Below, in pieces: positions 31,010 to 41,212 of a DNA stretch of 64,000 nt. Position numbers and translations under genes: made by a program. Positions within the stretch are counted from its first letter, which is position 1, and each line of letters opens with the position of its first letter. The stretch is from Kosakonia pseudosacchari. GTDB lineage: Bacteria > Pseudomonadota > Gammaproteobacteria > Enterobacterales > Enterobacteriaceae. The stretch spans positions 1-64,000 of the forward strand of contig NZ_FXWP01000006.1 of NCBI RefSeq assembly GCF_900184035.1, given 5' to 3'. The notes below the pieces were generated by a model that did no database searches, had not been told where the DNA came from, and worked only from the letters and a program-made list of their open reading frames with translations.

Positions 31010-32395
31010 ATGGCCGAAAACAAACCAGAGCTTCAGCGTGGTCTGGAGTCTCGTCACATTGAATTAATTGCCCTCGGGGGCACCATAGGTGTAGGCCTGT
31101 TTATGGGCGCTGCCAGTACGCTGAAATGGGCAGGCCCGTCGGTATTGCTGGCGTATATTATCGCCGGGATTTTCGTCTTCTTTATTATGCGCTCAATGGG
31201 CGAGATGCTGTTTCTGGAGCCGGTCGCCGGTTCCTTCGCGGTTTATGCGCATCGTTATATGAGCCCGTTCTTTGGCTATCTCACCGCCTGGTCCTACTGG
31301 TTTATGTGGATGGCGGTTGGCATCTCGGAAATCACCGCGATTGGCGTGTATGTCCAGTTCTGGTTCCCGGATCTTGCGCAGTGGATACCCGCGCTGATTG
31401 CGGTGGGGCTGGTCGCCCTGGCCAACCTGGCAGCGGTGCGTTTGTATGGTGAAATTGAATTCTGGTTTGCGATGATCAAAGTCACCACCATTATCGTGAT
31501 GATTGTCGTGGGCCTGGGCGTGATTTTCTTCGGCTTTGGTAACGGCGGTCACTCTATCGGTTTTGGCAACCTGACCGAACATGGCGGTTTCTTTGCCGGC
31601 GGCTGGAAAGGCTTTTTAACCGCGCTCTGTATCGTTGTGGCCTCTTACCAGGGCGTCGAGTTGATTGGTATCACCGCAGGTGAAGCGAAAAACCCGCAAG
31701 TGACGCTGCGTAGCGCGGTAAGTAAAGTGCTGTGGCGCATTCTGATTTTCTATGTGGGCGCCATCTTTGTTATCGTCACCATCTTCCCCTGGAACGAAAT
31801 TGGCACCAATGGCAGCCCGTTTGTGCTGACTTTCGCCAAAATCGGTATCACGGCGGCGGCAGGCATCATTAACTTTGTGGTGCTGACAGCGGCGCTGTCC
31901 GGTTGCAACAGCGGCATGTATAGCTGTGGTCGTATGCTTTACGCATTGGCGAAGAACCGCCAGCTGCCGGCGGTGGTGGCAAAAGTGTCCAAAAGCGGCG
32001 TTCCGGCGATGGGCGTGACCATTTCCATCATTATTCTGCTGGTCGGCTCTTGCCTGAACTACATCATTCCCAACCCACAGCGCGTATTTGTTTACGTATA
32101 TAGCGCCAGCGTATTGCCCGGCATGGTGCCGTGGTTCGTGATTTTGATAAGCCAACTGCGTTTTCGTAAGGCACATAAAAAAGCGATTGCCAGCCATCCG
32201 TTCCGCTCGATGCTGTTCCCGTGGGCAAACTGGTTAACCATGGCATTTCTGATTTGCGTGCTGGTAGGGATGGGCTTCAACGACGATACGCGTATGTCGC
32301 TGTTTGTCGGCATTATCTTCCTCGCTGCGGTAACGGTGGCGTATAAGGTATTTGGCTTCCATCGGCATGCTGTTACGCAACGGGTGGGTGAATAA
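31010..32395 (+). CDS. yifK: Amino acid permease YifK (ThrP), APC family
   Basis: 461 aa, twelve membrane segments, amino acid-polyamine-organocation transporter. The N-terminal [13 protein letters not shown] is the unwound TM1 substrate-binding segment. E. coli YifK/ThrP is reported to carry threonine and serine with protons. The ATG follows GAGG. A hairpin at 32401-32433 ends the gene before the tRNA promoter. Confidence 0.96.
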   Translation: MAENKPELQRGLESRHIELIALGGTIGVGLFMGAASTLKWAGPSVLLAYIIAGIFVFFIMRSMGEMLFLEPVAGSFAVYAHRYMSPFFGYLTAWSYWFMWMAVGISEITAIGVYVQFWFPDLAQWIPALIAVGLVALANLAAVRLYGEIEFWFAMIKVTTIIVMIVVGLGVIFFGFGNGGHSIGFGNLTEHGGFFAGGWKGFLTALCIVVASYQGVELIGITAGEAKNPQVTLRSAVSKVLWRILIFYVGAIFVIVTIFPWNEIGTNGSPFVLTFAKIGITAAAGIINFVVLTAALSGCNSGMYSCGRMLYALAKNRQLPAVVAKVSKSGVPAMGVTISIIILLVGSCLNYIIPNPQRVFVYVYSASVLPGMVPWFVILISQLRFRKAHKKAIASHPFRSMLFPWANWLTMAFLICVLVGMGFNDDTRMSLFVGIIFLAAVTVAYKVFGFHRHAVTQRVGE

Positions 32396-32400
32396 GAGGC

Positions 32401-32436
32401 AAAATGCGCAAAGCATAACCAAACGCGCATTTTCTT
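32401..32436 (+). terminator. yifK terminator
   Basis: AAAATGCGC (32401-32409) pairs with GCGCATTTT (32425-32433), followed by CTTC; the A/T ends of the stem supply the T tract. Confidence 0.65.
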
Positions 32437-32447
32437 CAAAAAAGCAC

Positions 32448-32490
32448 TAGACAGCCGCGCCCGAAGTCCGTACTATCCACCCCCGCAACG
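32448..32490 (+). promoter_or_regulatory. tRNA operon promoter with GC-rich discriminator
   Basis: TAGACA (32448-32453), 17-bp spacer, TACTAT (32471-32476), then the GC-rich CCACCCCCGC discriminator typical of stringently controlled stable-RNA promoters. It lies 21 bp before the first tRNA. Confidence 0.8.
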
Positions 32491-32497
32491 GCGCTAC

Positions 32498-32574
<77 letters not shown>

Positions 32575-32643
32575 TTTAAACCCGGCGCTTGAGCTGCGGT
32601 GGTTCGTGAAATATCACGATACCGCGTGAACAGATTTACAGTG

Positions 32644-32719
32644 GTGGCTATAGCTCAGTTGGTAGAGCCCTGGATTGTGATTCCAGTTGTCGTGGGTTCG
32701 AGTCCCATTAGCCACCCCA
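32644..32719 (+). tRNA. hisR: tRNA-His (GTG)
   Basis: 76 nt with encoded CCA, acceptor GTGGCTA/TAGCCAC, discriminator C, anticodon GTG. The base before position 1 is G, as needed for the extra G-1 left by RNase P in tRNA-His. Confidence 0.97.
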
Positions 32720-32747
32720 TTATTTTGCAGTACAAGTTTCGTGGAAT

Positions 32748-32833
32748 GCGAAGGTGGCGGAATTGGTAGACGCGCTAGCTTCAGGTGTTAGTGTCCTTAG
32801 GATGTGGGGGTTCGAGTCCCCCCCCTCGCACCA
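32748..32833 (+). tRNA. leuT: tRNA-Leu (CAG)
   Basis: 86 nt with encoded CCA, a long variable arm (class II) and anticodon CAG. The variable arm (GTCC-TTA-GGAT) is one base shorter than the E. coli leuT sequence as I remember it, but still pairs. Confidence 0.96.
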
Positions 32834-32871
32834 CAACTTAGATTGAACAAAAAATTCAAAAAGCAGTAAAA

Positions 32872-32948
32872 CGGCGAGTAGCGCAGCTTGGTAGCGCAAC
32901 TGGTTTGGGACCAGTGGGTCGGAGGTTCGAATCCTCTCTCGCCGACCA
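32872..32948 (+). tRNA. proM: tRNA-Pro (TGG)
   Basis: 77 nt with encoded CCA, acceptor CGGCGAG, anticodon TGG in the loop TTTGGGA. Last gene of the tRNA operon, followed 6 nt later by a strong terminator. Confidence 0.97.
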
Positions 32949-32954
32949 ATTTTG

Positions 32955-32978
32955 AACCCCGCGTAAGCGGGGTTTTTT
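32955..32978 (+). terminator. tRNA operon terminator
   Basis: AACCCCGC-GTAA-GCGGGGTT with a T tract to 32978: a perfect 8-bp stem with tetraloop. Confidence 0.93.
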
Positions 32979-33286
32979 GTTTTTGTCTTTCCTGTCCCTT
33001 CTTCTCTTCTTTTGCACGTTTCCATCATCCTTTTTGCCTGTGTTGCTCGTGGACGACAATCTGCCCTTACGGTGTCGCTCTGTGGCGACATTTAACTCAC
33101 TGATTTTAAATGGCCTTGATGATTAGCCTGCTATTTGTCGTTCCGGAGCGACACATTGGCATTTGGCAAAGGCGGTGAAGGCGTGGTCGATGGGCAAGAA
33201 ACGCTGAATTTGCTGATATTTTAAAAGTTTGCGCGGTGTAACATTTGTTAATGCAGTTATGGCACGGTATGTGCAATAATATACGC
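32979..33286 (+). promoter_or_regulatory. glmZ control region: two TGTC-N10-GACA sites and a sigma-54 promoter
   Basis: TGTC-N10-GACA occurs exactly at 33073-33090 and at 33136-33153, 63 bp apart (six helical turns). This is the site recognised by the response regulator GlrR upstream of glmY/glmZ in enterics. A sigma-54-type promoter TGGCAC...GTGCA spans 33260-33275, 11 bp before the expected +1 at 33287. A fair IHF site (minus strand TATCAGCAAATTC, 33206-33218) lies between. No gene is seen in these 308 bp; the E. coli aslBA genes are absent. Confidence 0.8.
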
Positions 33287-33492
33287 GTAGATGCTCATTC
33301 CATCTCTTATGTTCGCCTTCAGGCCTCATAAACTCAGGAATGATGCAGAGCCGTTTACGGTGCTTATCGTCCACAGACAGATGTCGCTTCGGCCTCATCA
33401 AACACCATGGACATAACGTTGAGTGAAGCACCCATTTAGTTGTCAAAGACCTGTTTTAACGCCTGCCTGAGTATTCCGGCAGGCGTTTTTTT
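33287..33492 (+). ncRNA. glmZ: GlmZ small RNA
   Basis: 206 nt, starting GTAGATGCTC as in E. coli GlmZ and ending in the terminator AACGCCTGCC (33458-33467) / GGCAGGCGTT (33478-33487) with seven T. Conserved blocks include the segment with ATGTTCGCCT near the 5' end, the CCGTTTACGGTGCTTATCGT hairpin and the ACCATGGACATAACGTTGAG region that contains the glmS-pairing and RNase E cleavage zone. GlmZ with Hfq opens the glmS mRNA for translation and so raises glucosamine-6-phosphate; RapZ and GlmY control its decay. It lies next to hemY, as in E. coli. Confidence 0.95.
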
Positions 33493-33500
33493 ATGTCGTA

Positions 33501-33560
33501 ACACTCCATGCTTCGGATTGCAGGCGCTTTGGCTTTCCTGCAACCCGTATCAATGGGTGT
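33501..33560. repeat. Internally deleted ERIC-like palindrome
   Basis: CGGATTGCAGG (33514-33524) pairs with CCTGCAACCCG (33537-33547), with flanks at 33501-33510 and 33551-33560 partly pairing. The left arm matches the left ERIC arm up to TTGGCT, then the sequence passes straight into the right arm TTCCTGCAACCCG, so the roughly 60-bp ERIC core is missing. It ends at the hemY stop codon. Confidence 0.6.
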
Positions 33561-34756
33561 TAGTGAGGCGGGTTGTTTTGCAGTGTCAGTAACAAACCGT
33601 CACGGCGCATGGTGGCGGCTTCTTCCGGTTGATGCAGGCGATCGAGACAGTCTGCGAGCCAGGCATAATCAAACGCGTCAGCACGCTGTTTCAGCGCGGC
33701 GCGAAACGCAAGGCAGGCTTCCTGCCATTCACCGTGCTTCATCAACGATTGCCCCAGCGTACTCCACAGCAGTGGGCGATCTCCCTGCGTTTTGATTTGC
33801 TGGCGCAGGACTTTTTCGATCTGCTCCGGGTTGTTGGTTTTCAGGCGAGGGATGACCAGTACCAGGCGATCGTCGTACTGGCGCTTCAGGCCATCAAGCA
33901 CGATCTCCTGTGCGGTATCGTGATCGTCGCACTCAATTAAGTGCTCGGCCATGGCCACCTGCAACACCACCTGCTGACGGGTTTTGCGGCTCTGGTTTTT
34001 CCACCAGGTTTTCAGCCCCTCGCTGCCTTGATCGGCACGTGCTTGATCCATCATGCCGATCCACGCCTGCTGCTGCAGAAGATCGCGGTGTTCATCGTCG
34101 CCAACGTTGGCTTTTGCCATCGACGGGATGATATCTACCAGCGACGTCCACGCACCGGTGCGAATATAAGCCTGCTCTGCCAGACGCAGCACTTCGGGGT
34201 GGCGAGGTGTGATTTCCAGTAACTTATCCACACCATGACGCGCAGCATGGTTTTCGTTGCGCGCCAGTTGCAGACGCACACGCGTGATTTCTACCGGAAT
34301 CGGATCGTTCTCTGCCAGCTCTGCGGCGCGTTCCAGATGCTGATTCGCGCGGACTTCATCGCCGCGCTGCTGCGCCGCTTCTGCCGCCAGCAGGTAGTTA
34401 ACCACCGGTTGCTCAGCGTGATCGGCATTCTTCGACATCAGCTTTTCAACCTGCTGATAATCGCCTTCCGCCAGTTTCAGCAGCGCCTGCTCAGTCTGTT
34501 TACGGGCGCGACGGCGTTTGCGGCCGACAAACCAGCCACGCGTATGCGAGCCAGTACGGAAAATGCGGCGCAGCACCCACTCGAGAGCAAAGATAACCAC
34601 TAATGCCAGCACCAGAATAATGACCAACCCGGTGACGCTGGTTTCGATGTTGTAGTTATCGGTCTGGATCAGCACATAGCCTTGATGTCCGGCGAGCATT
34701 GGTCCGAGAACGATCCCGGCGATCAGCAGTGCAAAGAGTAATAACACTTTCAACAT
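33560..34756 (-). CDS. hemY: HemY, TPR-containing inner-membrane protein
   Basis: 398 aa. Two N-terminal membrane segments (residues about 4-24 and 42-62) are followed by tetratricopeptide-like helical repeats. It is not related to the protoporphyrinogen oxidase also called HemY in Bacillus; in E. coli it is proposed to help late heme synthesis or coproporphyrin handling. Last gene of hemCDXY, 2 nt after hemX. Confidence 0.95.
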   Translation of the reverse strand: MLKVLLLFALLIAGIVLGPMLAGHQGYVLIQTDNYNIETSVTGLVIILVLALVVIFALEWVLRRIFRTGSHTRGWFVGRKRRRARKQTEQALLKLAEGDYQQVEKLMSKNADHAEQPVVNYLLAAEAAQQRGDEVRANQHLERAAELAENDPIPVEITRVRLQLARNENHAARHGVDKLLEITPRHPEVLRLAEQAYIRTGAWTSLVDIIPSMAKANVGDDEHRDLLQQQAWIGMMDQARADQGSEGLKTWWKNQSRKTRQQVVLQVAMAEHLIECDDHDTAQEIVLDGLKRQYDDRLVLVIPRLKTNNPEQIEKVLRQQIKTQGDRPLLWSTLGQSLMKHGEWQEACLAFRAALKQRADAFDYAWLADCLDRLHQPEEAATMRRDGLLLTLQNNPPH

Positions 34757-34758
34757 AG

Positions 34759-35925
34759 TTACTCTCCCTGGGCTGCGTCGGGTGCTGCGGCTGCGGGTGC
34801 CTGTTCAGCGGCTACGGCTGGCTGGGCCATCAGATTGCGTACGCGTGTCTGCATGAGTTTTTCCAGAATCGGCTGGCTTTGCAGTGATTCCGGCAAATCC
34901 ATGGCAATGGTTTGTTGACTCAGCTTGTCCACTTCTTCGAGAAACGCTTTAGTCGCAGCGTCATCGGTATCGTAGTAGGCCCGTACCCAGGTGGAGACAT
35001 TATCCAGCGCTTGCTTATAGGTCTCTTCCTGGTGGCGCGGAACGGCTTGCGCGGCAACCAGCAGGCGCGAGCGGATATTTTCGCGCAGGTAAACATCCTG
35101 GTTCGGCGCGAGCAGCGGTACGGCTGTCTCATCACGGCGACGAATGGTAATAAAACTGTCCATAAAGTTCTGCCAGCTTTTTTGCAGATTAACTCGCCAT
35201 TCGCTCAGGGAACTGGAAAGCTCGCCGTTATCAGCGTCCATCGGGGAGTCATCATCGTTATTGTCCGCCAGACGCAGGTTATCAATCTGGTTGGAAAGCT
35301 GATTTAACTTCAGAATGGCACCGTCGTAATCCACCTGAGTGATAGCGGAAAGAGTGGCGATATCGTCTGTAATTGCGCGGCGGGCGGTGATAAGGCTCGG
35401 ATCGTTCATATCCGCGAGGCTGGCATCGGCGCTTTTCAGCAGTGCCGCCGCGGTGGTGACATCCTGATCGCTCCACAGTTTGCGACCGGCCAGTTTCACC
35501 AGGAAATCAGCCTGGGCCAGCTGCCAGGTTTTGGCGTCGGAGCCGGAAATGGTCGCCACTTTCTGCTGTACGTCATTTAGCTCTTTTGCCAGCACGTCGT
35601 TCTGGTGTTTGGCCGCGGCAAGCTCGCTGGATTGCTGCTTGATTACGCCTTCCAGCTCCGCACGCTGCTTATCCTGCGATTGTTGTAGGGCAATAACCTG
35701 ATCGGCGAGTTCGCCATTGTTGTTGTTCAGGGTTGCCGTCTGCTGTTTCACCCAGCCATAAAGCCCTGCGCCAGATGCCAGTGCAATCGCGATGGCGATC
35801 GCGCTGAGTGCAAGGCTGGTCCTGTTAGCGCGTGCATTTTTCTCTGCTTTCTCCGGCGGCGGCGTTGCGCCGTCAGCCGCTTTGGTCTCTTCAACCTCAG
35901 CGGAGGAGTGTTGTTGTTCCGTCAT
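34759..35925 (-). CDS. hemX: HemX, membrane-anchored uroporphyrinogen operon protein
   Basis: 388 aa, slightly shorter than E. coli HemX. A charged N-terminal region ([10 protein letters not shown]...[11 protein letters not shown]) precedes one membrane segment (about residues 38-58); a coiled-coil (about 60-130) and a largely helical periplasmic domain follow, with an Ala-rich C-terminus. It was once called uroporphyrinogen III methyltransferase, but no SAM-binding motif is seen and that activity is doubtful. It lies in operon between hemD and hemY. Confidence 0.94.
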   Translation of the reverse strand: MTEQQHSSAEVEETKAADGATPPPEKAEKNARANRTSLALSAIAIAIALASGAGLYGWVKQQTATLNNNNGELADQVIALQQSQDKQRAELEGVIKQQSSELAAAKHQNDVLAKELNDVQQKVATISGSDAKTWQLAQADFLVKLAGRKLWSDQDVTTAAALLKSADASLADMNDPSLITARRAITDDIATLSAITQVDYDGAILKLNQLSNQIDNLRLADNNDDDSPMDADNGELSSSLSEWRVNLQKSWQNFMDSFITIRRRDETAVPLLAPNQDVYLRENIRSRLLVAAQAVPRHQEETYKQALDNVSTWVRAYYDTDDAATKAFLEEVDKLSQQTIAMDLPESLQSQPILEKLMQTRVRNLMAQPAVAAEQAPAAAAPDAAQGE

Positions 35926-35946
35926 TATGGCTTCCCATTATGAGAG

Positions 35947-36687
35947 TTATTGTAATGCGCGAAGCAGCGCATCGTTGTCGGCATTGTCAGCGACCTGAAT
36001 ATCCTGCCAGCCCAGATCCCGGGCGAGGTGCGCCAGACGTTCGCTTACCACCACCAGGCGGCAGCGAAGTAACCAGTTCTCCCGATACCAGGGAGGAATA
36101 AGTGAATACAGTTGTTGCATCATTTCGCCGCTGGTGACCACAAGCGTGGTCACACCGCGTGTGTGCCAGCGCATCGCTTCTTCCGCGCCGTCATAGCATT
36201 TCGCGCTGCGTTGATAGCACTCGCAAAACTCAACTTCAGCGCCGCGCGCCGCCAGCGTTTCTGCCAGCACTTCGCGCCCGCCATTGCCTCGTAAGATTAG
36301 CGCATGCTTGCCCTGAACACTTTGCAATTCAGGTAATTGTAGCAACACTTCGCTGATTTCCCGATCGAGGGGATAGCGCACGTAAATTCCGCTAACGGTG
36401 TGTAACGCCAGCGCGGTGGTGCGACCTATTGCGAAATAGTGCGGTTCGTTGGGAAAACGTAGCCCTTTTTGTTGCAGGAGTGCATGGGCGAATGAAACGG
36501 CATGTTGCGATAGCGCAAACACCATGTCATCAGCGGTTAACGCGGCAAGCCGGGTGGGGAGCGAACCCAACTCGCGGCCCGGCGTAAATTCGATCAGCGG
36601 AAAGCTCCAGGCCACCAGCCCCAGTGTGCGCAGTCGGCTCACTAATTCTTCCCCTGCGGGGGACGGGCGGGTGACCAGAATGCTCAT
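35947..36687 (-). CDS. hemD: Uroporphyrinogen-III synthase
   Basis: 246 aa, two-domain HemD fold. The family is weakly conserved, but N-terminal [19 protein letters not shown] and the [10 protein letters not shown] segment fit. It closes hydroxymethylbilane with inversion of ring D. The ATG overlaps the hemC stop by 4 nt, giving tight coupling that hands over an unstable substrate. Confidence 0.95.
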   Translation of the reverse strand: MSILVTRPSPAGEELVSRLRTLGLVAWSFPLIEFTPGRELGSLPTRLAALTADDMVFALSQHAVSFAHALLQQKGLRFPNEPHYFAIGRTTALALHTVSGIYVRYPLDREISEVLLQLPELQSVQGKHALILRGNGGREVLAETLAARGAEVEFCECYQRSAKCYDGAEEAMRWHTRGVTTLVVTSGEMMQQLYSLIPPWYRENWLLRCRLVVVSERLAHLARDLGWQDIQVADNADNDALLRALQ

Positions 36688-37625
36688 GCGGGGGCGTCTC
36701 CGTTGTAAATTTCGGCCAGAATGGCGCGTGCGCCATTATCGAGTAACTCTTCCGCCAGCGAGATACCAAGCTGCTCGGCATCTTCCAGGCGGCCGCGACG
36801 TTCGCCGCGTACCATAATGGAACCATCTGGCGCGCCAACCAGCCCGCGCAGCCAGATCCCGCCATCAATCAGTTCAGCATAGCTGCCAATTGGCACCTGG
36901 CAGCCGCCTTCAAGACGCGTATTCATAGCGCGTTCGGCTTTCACGCGCACGGCGGTGTCGTCATGATTCAGCGGCGCGAGCAGGGCACGCGTGCGCGTAT
37001 CGTCCAGGCGGCACTCGACACCTACCGCACCCTGGCCGACAGCTGGCAGCGAGGTTTCCGGCGACAGCGCGGTGCGTACGCGGGAACCCAGTCCAAGGCG
37101 ATTAAGACCGGCAACGGCGAGAATAATCGCGTCATATTCACCGTTATCCAGCTTGCTCAGGCGCGTACCGACATTCCCGCGCAGCGAGCGGATCACCAGG
37201 TCCGGGCGATGCTCCGCCAGTTGACACTGGCGACGCAGGCTGGAGGTGCCGACAATGCTGCCAGCGGGCAATTCATCCAGCGAGTTATAGCGATTTGATA
37301 CAAAAGCGTCGCGGGGATCGTCGCGCTCACAGATGGTCACCAGGCCAAGCCCTTGCGGGAAATCGACCGGTACATCCTTCATGGAATGCACGGCGATATC
37401 GGCACGGTTTTCAAGCAGCGCCAGTTCGAGTTCTTTGACAAACAGGCCCTTGCCGCCCACTTTTGCCAGCGGTGTATCGAGGATCACATCTCCGCGAGTG
37501 ACCATCGGCACCAGTTCAACTGTTAATCCTGGGTGGCTCGCCTCAAGGCGTTCCTTAACGTATTGTGCCTGCCAGAGCGCAAGAGGGCTTTGCCGTGTGG
37601 CAATTCTTAAAACATTGTCTAACAT
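36684..37625 (-). CDS. hemC: Hydroxymethylbilane synthase (porphobilinogen deaminase)
   Basis: 313 aa. The cofactor-attachment Cys lies in [13 protein letters not shown] (near residue 242), and the N-terminal [14 protein letters not shown] is typical. It polymerises four porphobilinogen units on a dipyrromethane cofactor. It heads the hemCDXY operon and is divergent from cyaA over 311 bp. Confidence 0.98.
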   Translation of the reverse strand: MLDNVLRIATRQSPLALWQAQYVKERLEASHPGLTVELVPMVTRGDVILDTPLAKVGGKGLFVKELELALLENRADIAVHSMKDVPVDFPQGLGLVTICERDDPRDAFVSNRYNSLDELPAGSIVGTSSLRRQCQLAEHRPDLVIRSLRGNVGTRLSKLDNGEYDAIILAVAGLNRLGLGSRVRTALSPETSLPAVGQGAVGVECRLDDTRTRALLAPLNHDDTAVRVKAERAMNTRLEGGCQVPIGSYAELIDGGIWLRGLVGAPDGSIMVRGERRGRLEDAEQLGISLAEELLDNGARAILAEIYNGDAPA

Positions 37626-37936
37626 GCTTGTTACCGTCCTTATCGTCCGTTGACCATCCTAACATTGTTGCATTAGGGTGTCAGTGCTCGCGGTAGATTG
37701 CATGGCTGCGAGAAGGCGACAGCGCTGCAATGCAGGCGCAACCGGGCTGTAATTCGGACTTTACAGAGAGCGTTTGCTGCTACACTGGTTTGTAGCGCAT
37801 CTTTCTTTACGGTCAATGAGCAAGGTGTTAAATTGATCACGTTTTAGACCATTTTTTCGTCGCTCCCCCTATAAAGATAAGGGCGAAAAAAGGTGACGGC
37901 TATTTTGGATTTTCTGTAAACATCAGGCGATATGTC
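37626..37936. promoter_or_regulatory. hemC-cyaA divergent promoter region with CRP site
   Basis: A cyaA promoter is read as TTTACG (37806-37811), 17 bp, TAAATT (37829-37834). The CRP-type site TGTTA-AATTGA-TCACG (37826-37841) covers that -10, the arrangement by which CRP-cAMP represses cyaA P2 in E. coli. A second candidate promoter is TTTACA (37760-37765) with TACACT (37781-37786), spacing 15. Confidence 0.75.
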
Positions 37937-40480
37937 TTGTACCTCTATATTGAGACTCTGAAACAGAGACTGGATGCCATCAATCAATTGCGTGTGGATC
38001 GCGCGCTTGCTGCCATGGGACCTGCTTTCCAGCAGGTTTACAGTCTGCTGCCAACATTGTTGCATTACCACCATCCGCTGATGCCGGGCTACCTTGAAGG
38101 TAACGTTCCCCAGGGCATTTGCTTTTACACGCCTGATGAAAACCAACTTCACTACCTGAACGAACTTGAACTGCACCGTGGCATGCCGCCGCAGGCTTCG
38201 CCGAAGGGCGAACTGCCGATTACCGGCGTCTATTCTATGGGCAGTACCTCATCGGTTGGGCAAAGCTGTTCCTCGGATCTGGACATCTGGGTCTGCCATC
38301 AATCCTGGCTCGATAATGAAGAGCGCCAGTTGTTGCAGCGTAAATGCAGCCTGCTGGAAAGCTGGGCGGCCTCGCTCGGCGTTGAAGTAAGCTTCTTCCT
38401 GATTGATGAAAACCGTTTCCGCCACAATGAAAGCGGCAGCCTCGGTGGCGAAGACTGCGGTTCCACGCAGCATATTTTGTTGCTTGACGAATTTTACCGC
38501 ACCGCCGTGAGGCTGGCCGGTAAACGTATCCTGTGGAATATGGTGCCGGGAGACGAAGAAGAGCATTACGACGATTACGTCATGACGCTCTATGCGCAGG
38601 GCGTGTTAACGCCGAACGAATGGCTCGATCTGGGTGGCCTGAGCTCGCTTTCGGCGGAAGAGTACTTCGGTGCCAGCCTGTGGCAGCTCTATAAAAGTAT
38701 TGATTCGCCGTACAAAGCGGTGTTGAAAACGCTGCTGCTGGAAGCTTATTCCTGGGAATACCCCAACACGCGCTTGTTGGCGAAAGATATCAAACAGCGT
38801 TTGCATGATGGCGAGATAGTCTCGTTTGGTCTCGATCACTACTGCATGATGCTGGAGCGCGTGACGGCATACCTGATCGCCATTGAAGACACCGCGCGTC
38901 TCGATCTTGCTCGTCGATGTTTCTATTTAAAAGTGTGCGAGAAACTGAGCCGCGAGCGCGCCTGCGTTGGCTGGCGCCGTGAAGTGATTTCGCAACTGGT
39001 GAAAGAGTGGGGCTGGGATGACACGCGTGTAGCGATGCTGGATAACCGCGCAAACTGGAAAATTGATCAGGTTCGCGAAGCGCACAACGAACTGCTCGAC
39101 GCGATGATGCAGAGCTACCGCAACCTGATTCGCTTTGCCCGCCGCAACAATCTGAGCGTTTCCGCCAGCCCGCAGGATATCGGCGTATTAACCCGTAAGC
39201 TGTACGCGGCGTTTGAAGCGCTACCGGGTAAAGTGACGCTGGTGAACCCGCAGATTTCCCCGGATCTCTCCGAACCGAATTTAACCTTCATCCATGTGCC
39301 GCCGGGCCGTGCCAACCGTACGGGTTGGTATCTTTACAACCGCGCGCCAAATATGGATTCGATCGTTAGCCATCAGCCGCTGGAATATAACCGCTACCTT
39401 AATAAGCTGGTCGCCTGGGCGTGGTTTAACGGTCTGCTGACTTCACGTACGCACCTGTTTATTAAAGGCAACGGCATTGTTGATTTGCCGAAGTTGCAGG
39501 AGATGGTAGCGGATGTTTCACATCACTTCCCGCTGCGGCTGCCTGCGCCGACGCCAAAAGCGCTCTACAGCCCTTGCGAAATCCGTCACCTGGCGATCAT
39601 CGTTAACCTGGAGTACGACCCAACCGCGGCGTTCCGTAACCAGGTGGTGCATTTTGATTTCCGTAAACTTGATGTGTTCAGCTTCGGCGAGCAGCAAAAT
39701 TGCCTCGTTGGTAGCGTAGATTTGCTCTATCGCAACTCGTGGAATGAAGTGCGAACCCTGCATTTCAACGGCGAGCAGGCGATGATCGAAGCGCTGAAAA
39801 CCATTCTGGGTAAAATGCATCAGGATGCCGCGCCGCCGGATAGCGTAGAAGTGTTCTGCTACAGCCAGCATTTACGTGGCCTTATTCGCACACGTGTACA
39901 GCAACTGGTTTCAGAATGTATTGAGCTGCGTCTCTCCAGCACGCGCCAGGAAACCGGACGTTTCAAAGCGTTGCGTGTTGCCGGGCAAACCTGGGGGCTG
40001 TTCTTTGAACGTCTCAATGTCTCGGTGCAGAAACTGGAAAACGCGATTGAGTTTTACGGCGCGATTTCTCATAACAAGCTGCATGGCCTTTCGGTGCAGG
40101 TGGAAACCAATCACGTGGAATTACCTGCGGTGGTGGATGGTTTTGCCAGCGAAGGGATTATTCAGTTCTTCTTTGAGGAGACCGGCGAAGAGGGCTTTAA
40201 CATCTATATCCTGGATGAGAGCAACCGCGCGGAAGTTTATCACCACTGCGAAGGCAGCAAAGAAGAGCTGGTGCGCGATGTCAGCCGTTTCTATTCTTCA
40301 TCTCATGATCGCTTTACGTACGGTTCGAGCTTTATCAACTTTAACTTGCCGCAGTTCTACCAGATTGTGAACGTTGAAGGGCGCGCGCAGGTGATTCCGT
40401 TCCGTAATCAGGCAATTAGCACCGCGACGCCGGCAAATCAGGATAACGACGCGCCGTTGCTTCAGCAGTACTTCTCTTAA
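37937..40480 (+). CDS. cyaA: Adenylate cyclase (class I)
   Basis: 847 aa with a TTG start at 37937, as known for E. coli cyaA; the inefficient start limits expression. N-terminal catalytic domain with the nucleotidyltransferase motif [18 protein letters not shown] near residue 100, and C-terminal regulatory half that responds to the PTS (EIIA-Glc). It makes cAMP for CRP, which feeds back on its own promoter. Full length compared with E. coli (848 aa). Confidence 0.98.
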   Translation: MYLYIETLKQRLDAINQLRVDRALAAMGPAFQQVYSLLPTLLHYHHPLMPGYLEGNVPQGICFYTPDENQLHYLNELELHRGMPPQASPKGELPITGVYSMGSTSSVGQSCSSDLDIWVCHQSWLDNEERQLLQRKCSLLESWAASLGVEVSFFLIDENRFRHNESGSLGGEDCGSTQHILLLDEFYRTAVRLAGKRILWNMVPGDEEEHYDDYVMTLYAQGVLTPNEWLDLGGLSSLSAEEYFGASLWQLYKSIDSPYKAVLKTLLLEAYSWEYPNTRLLAKDIKQRLHDGEIVSFGLDHYCMMLERVTAYLIAIEDTARLDLARRCFYLKVCEKLSRERACVGWRREVISQLVKEWGWDDTRVAMLDNRANWKIDQVREAHNELLDAMMQSYRNLIRFARRNNLSVSASPQDIGVLTRKLYAAFEALPGKVTLVNPQISPDLSEPNLTFIHVPPGRANRTGWYLYNRAPNMDSIVSHQPLEYNRYLNKLVAWAWFNGLLTSRTHLFIKGNGIVDLPKLQEMVADVSHHFPLRLPAPTPKALYSPCEIRHLAIIVNLEYDPTAAFRNQVVHFDFRKLDVFSFGEQQNCLVGSVDLLYRNSWNEVRTLHFNGEQAMIEALKTILGKMHQDAAPPDSVEVFCYSQHLRGLIRTRVQQLVSECIELRLSSTRQETGRFKALRVAGQTWGLFFERLNVSVQKLENAIEFYGAISHNKLHGLSVQVETNHVELPAVVDGFASEGIIQFFFEETGEEGFNIYILDESNRAEVYHHCEGSKEELVRDVSRFYSSSHDRFTYGSSFINFNLPQFYQIVNVEGRAQVIPFRNQAISTATPANQDNDAPLLQQYFS

Positions 40481-40485
40481 TCGAT

Positions 40486-40508
40486 TTGCCCGGCGTTCCA
40501 CCGGGCAA
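40486..40508. terminator. Hairpin between cyaA and cyaY
   Basis: TTGCCCGG-N7-CCGGGCAA, a perfect 8-bp stem between converging genes. No T tract on the plus strand, so at best a shared, weak or Rho-assisted terminator. Confidence 0.5.
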
Positions 40509-40514
40509 TGAAAG

Positions 40515-40835
40515 TCAGCGGAAGCTGACCGTTTCTCCTGCTTGTTGGCTCGCCGCCTGTTCCAGCAGATCCCAGAATTTCTCACCGCTGCGATCGCACA
40601 CCCATTCGTCACCTTTCAGGTCAAAATGGTAGCCGCCTTGTTTGGTCGCCAGCCAGACCTGGTGTAGCGGTTCCTGGCGGTTAATAATGATTTTGCTGCC
40701 GTTTTCAAAGCTGATAGTCAGCACGCCGCCGTTGATCTCGCAGTCGATATCACTGTCGCCGTCCCAGTCATCCAGGCGTTCTTCAATGGTCAGCCACAGG
40801 CCGTCTGCGAGGCGATGAAATTCACTGTCGTTCAT
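40515..40835 (-). CDS. cyaY: Frataxin homologue CyaY
   Basis: 106 aa, single frataxin domain with the acidic first helix ([25 protein letters not shown]), the iron-binding ridge, and [12 protein letters not shown] on the sheet. It binds iron and IscS and modulates Fe-S cluster assembly. It converges on cyaA. Confidence 0.97.
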   Translation of the reverse strand: MNDSEFHRLADGLWLTIEERLDDWDGDSDIDCEINGGVLTISFENGSKIIINRQEPLHQVWLATKQGGYHFDLKGDEWVCDRSGEKFWDLLEQAASQQAGETVSFR

Positions 40836-40972
40836 TCTCTTATCCCGTTTTTTATGATGGCAGCAGTATAACGCGAAACATTTCCCGATGCCCTAAACGC
40901 GCAAACTCTTGCTTTTGTGTCTTCTCCTGCGATGATAGAAAGCAGAAAGAACGAACTTACAGGCAACTTATA

Positions 40973-41176
40973 ATGAAAGATGTGTTTCGCACGCTGGCCG
41001 TACTGCTGACTCTGTTTAGCCTGACGGGCTGTGGTCTGAAAGGCCCACTCTACTTCCCGCCCGCCGATAAAAACGCGCCGCCGCCAACCAAAACGCAAAC
41101 CAGCACGATTCAGCCAGCCGCGCCGGATACAAACGATCGTGGTGATGACGGCTCACCGACGCAGGTGAATTACTGA
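40973..41176 (+). CDS. lptM: LptM (YifL), small outer-membrane lipoprotein
   Basis: 67 aa. Signal peptide with lipobox LTGC, acylated Cys at residue 20, then GLKGPLYFPP and a proline/glutamine-rich tail. Recent work named it LptM because it assists LptD maturation at the BAM complex. First gene of the dapF-yigA-xerC-yigB cluster. Confidence 0.95.
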   Translation: MKDVFRTLAVLLTLFSLTGCGLKGPLYFPPADKNAPPPTKTQTSTIQPAAPDTNDRGDDGSPTQVNY

Positions 41177-41212
41177 CGTTACCGTTCTGTATCCGCGCAA
41201 ATGGAGTAGATG

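Noticed and set aside
32720-33091. Minus-strand frames across the tRNA-Leu and tRNA-Pro genes
   Set aside because: They are the usual false genes over tRNA clusters; the sequence is tRNA and terminator.
41210-41212. First of two tandem ATG codons as dapF start
   Set aside because: The second ATG (41213) gives the 274-aa family length; the difference of one residue cannot be decided from sequence alone.
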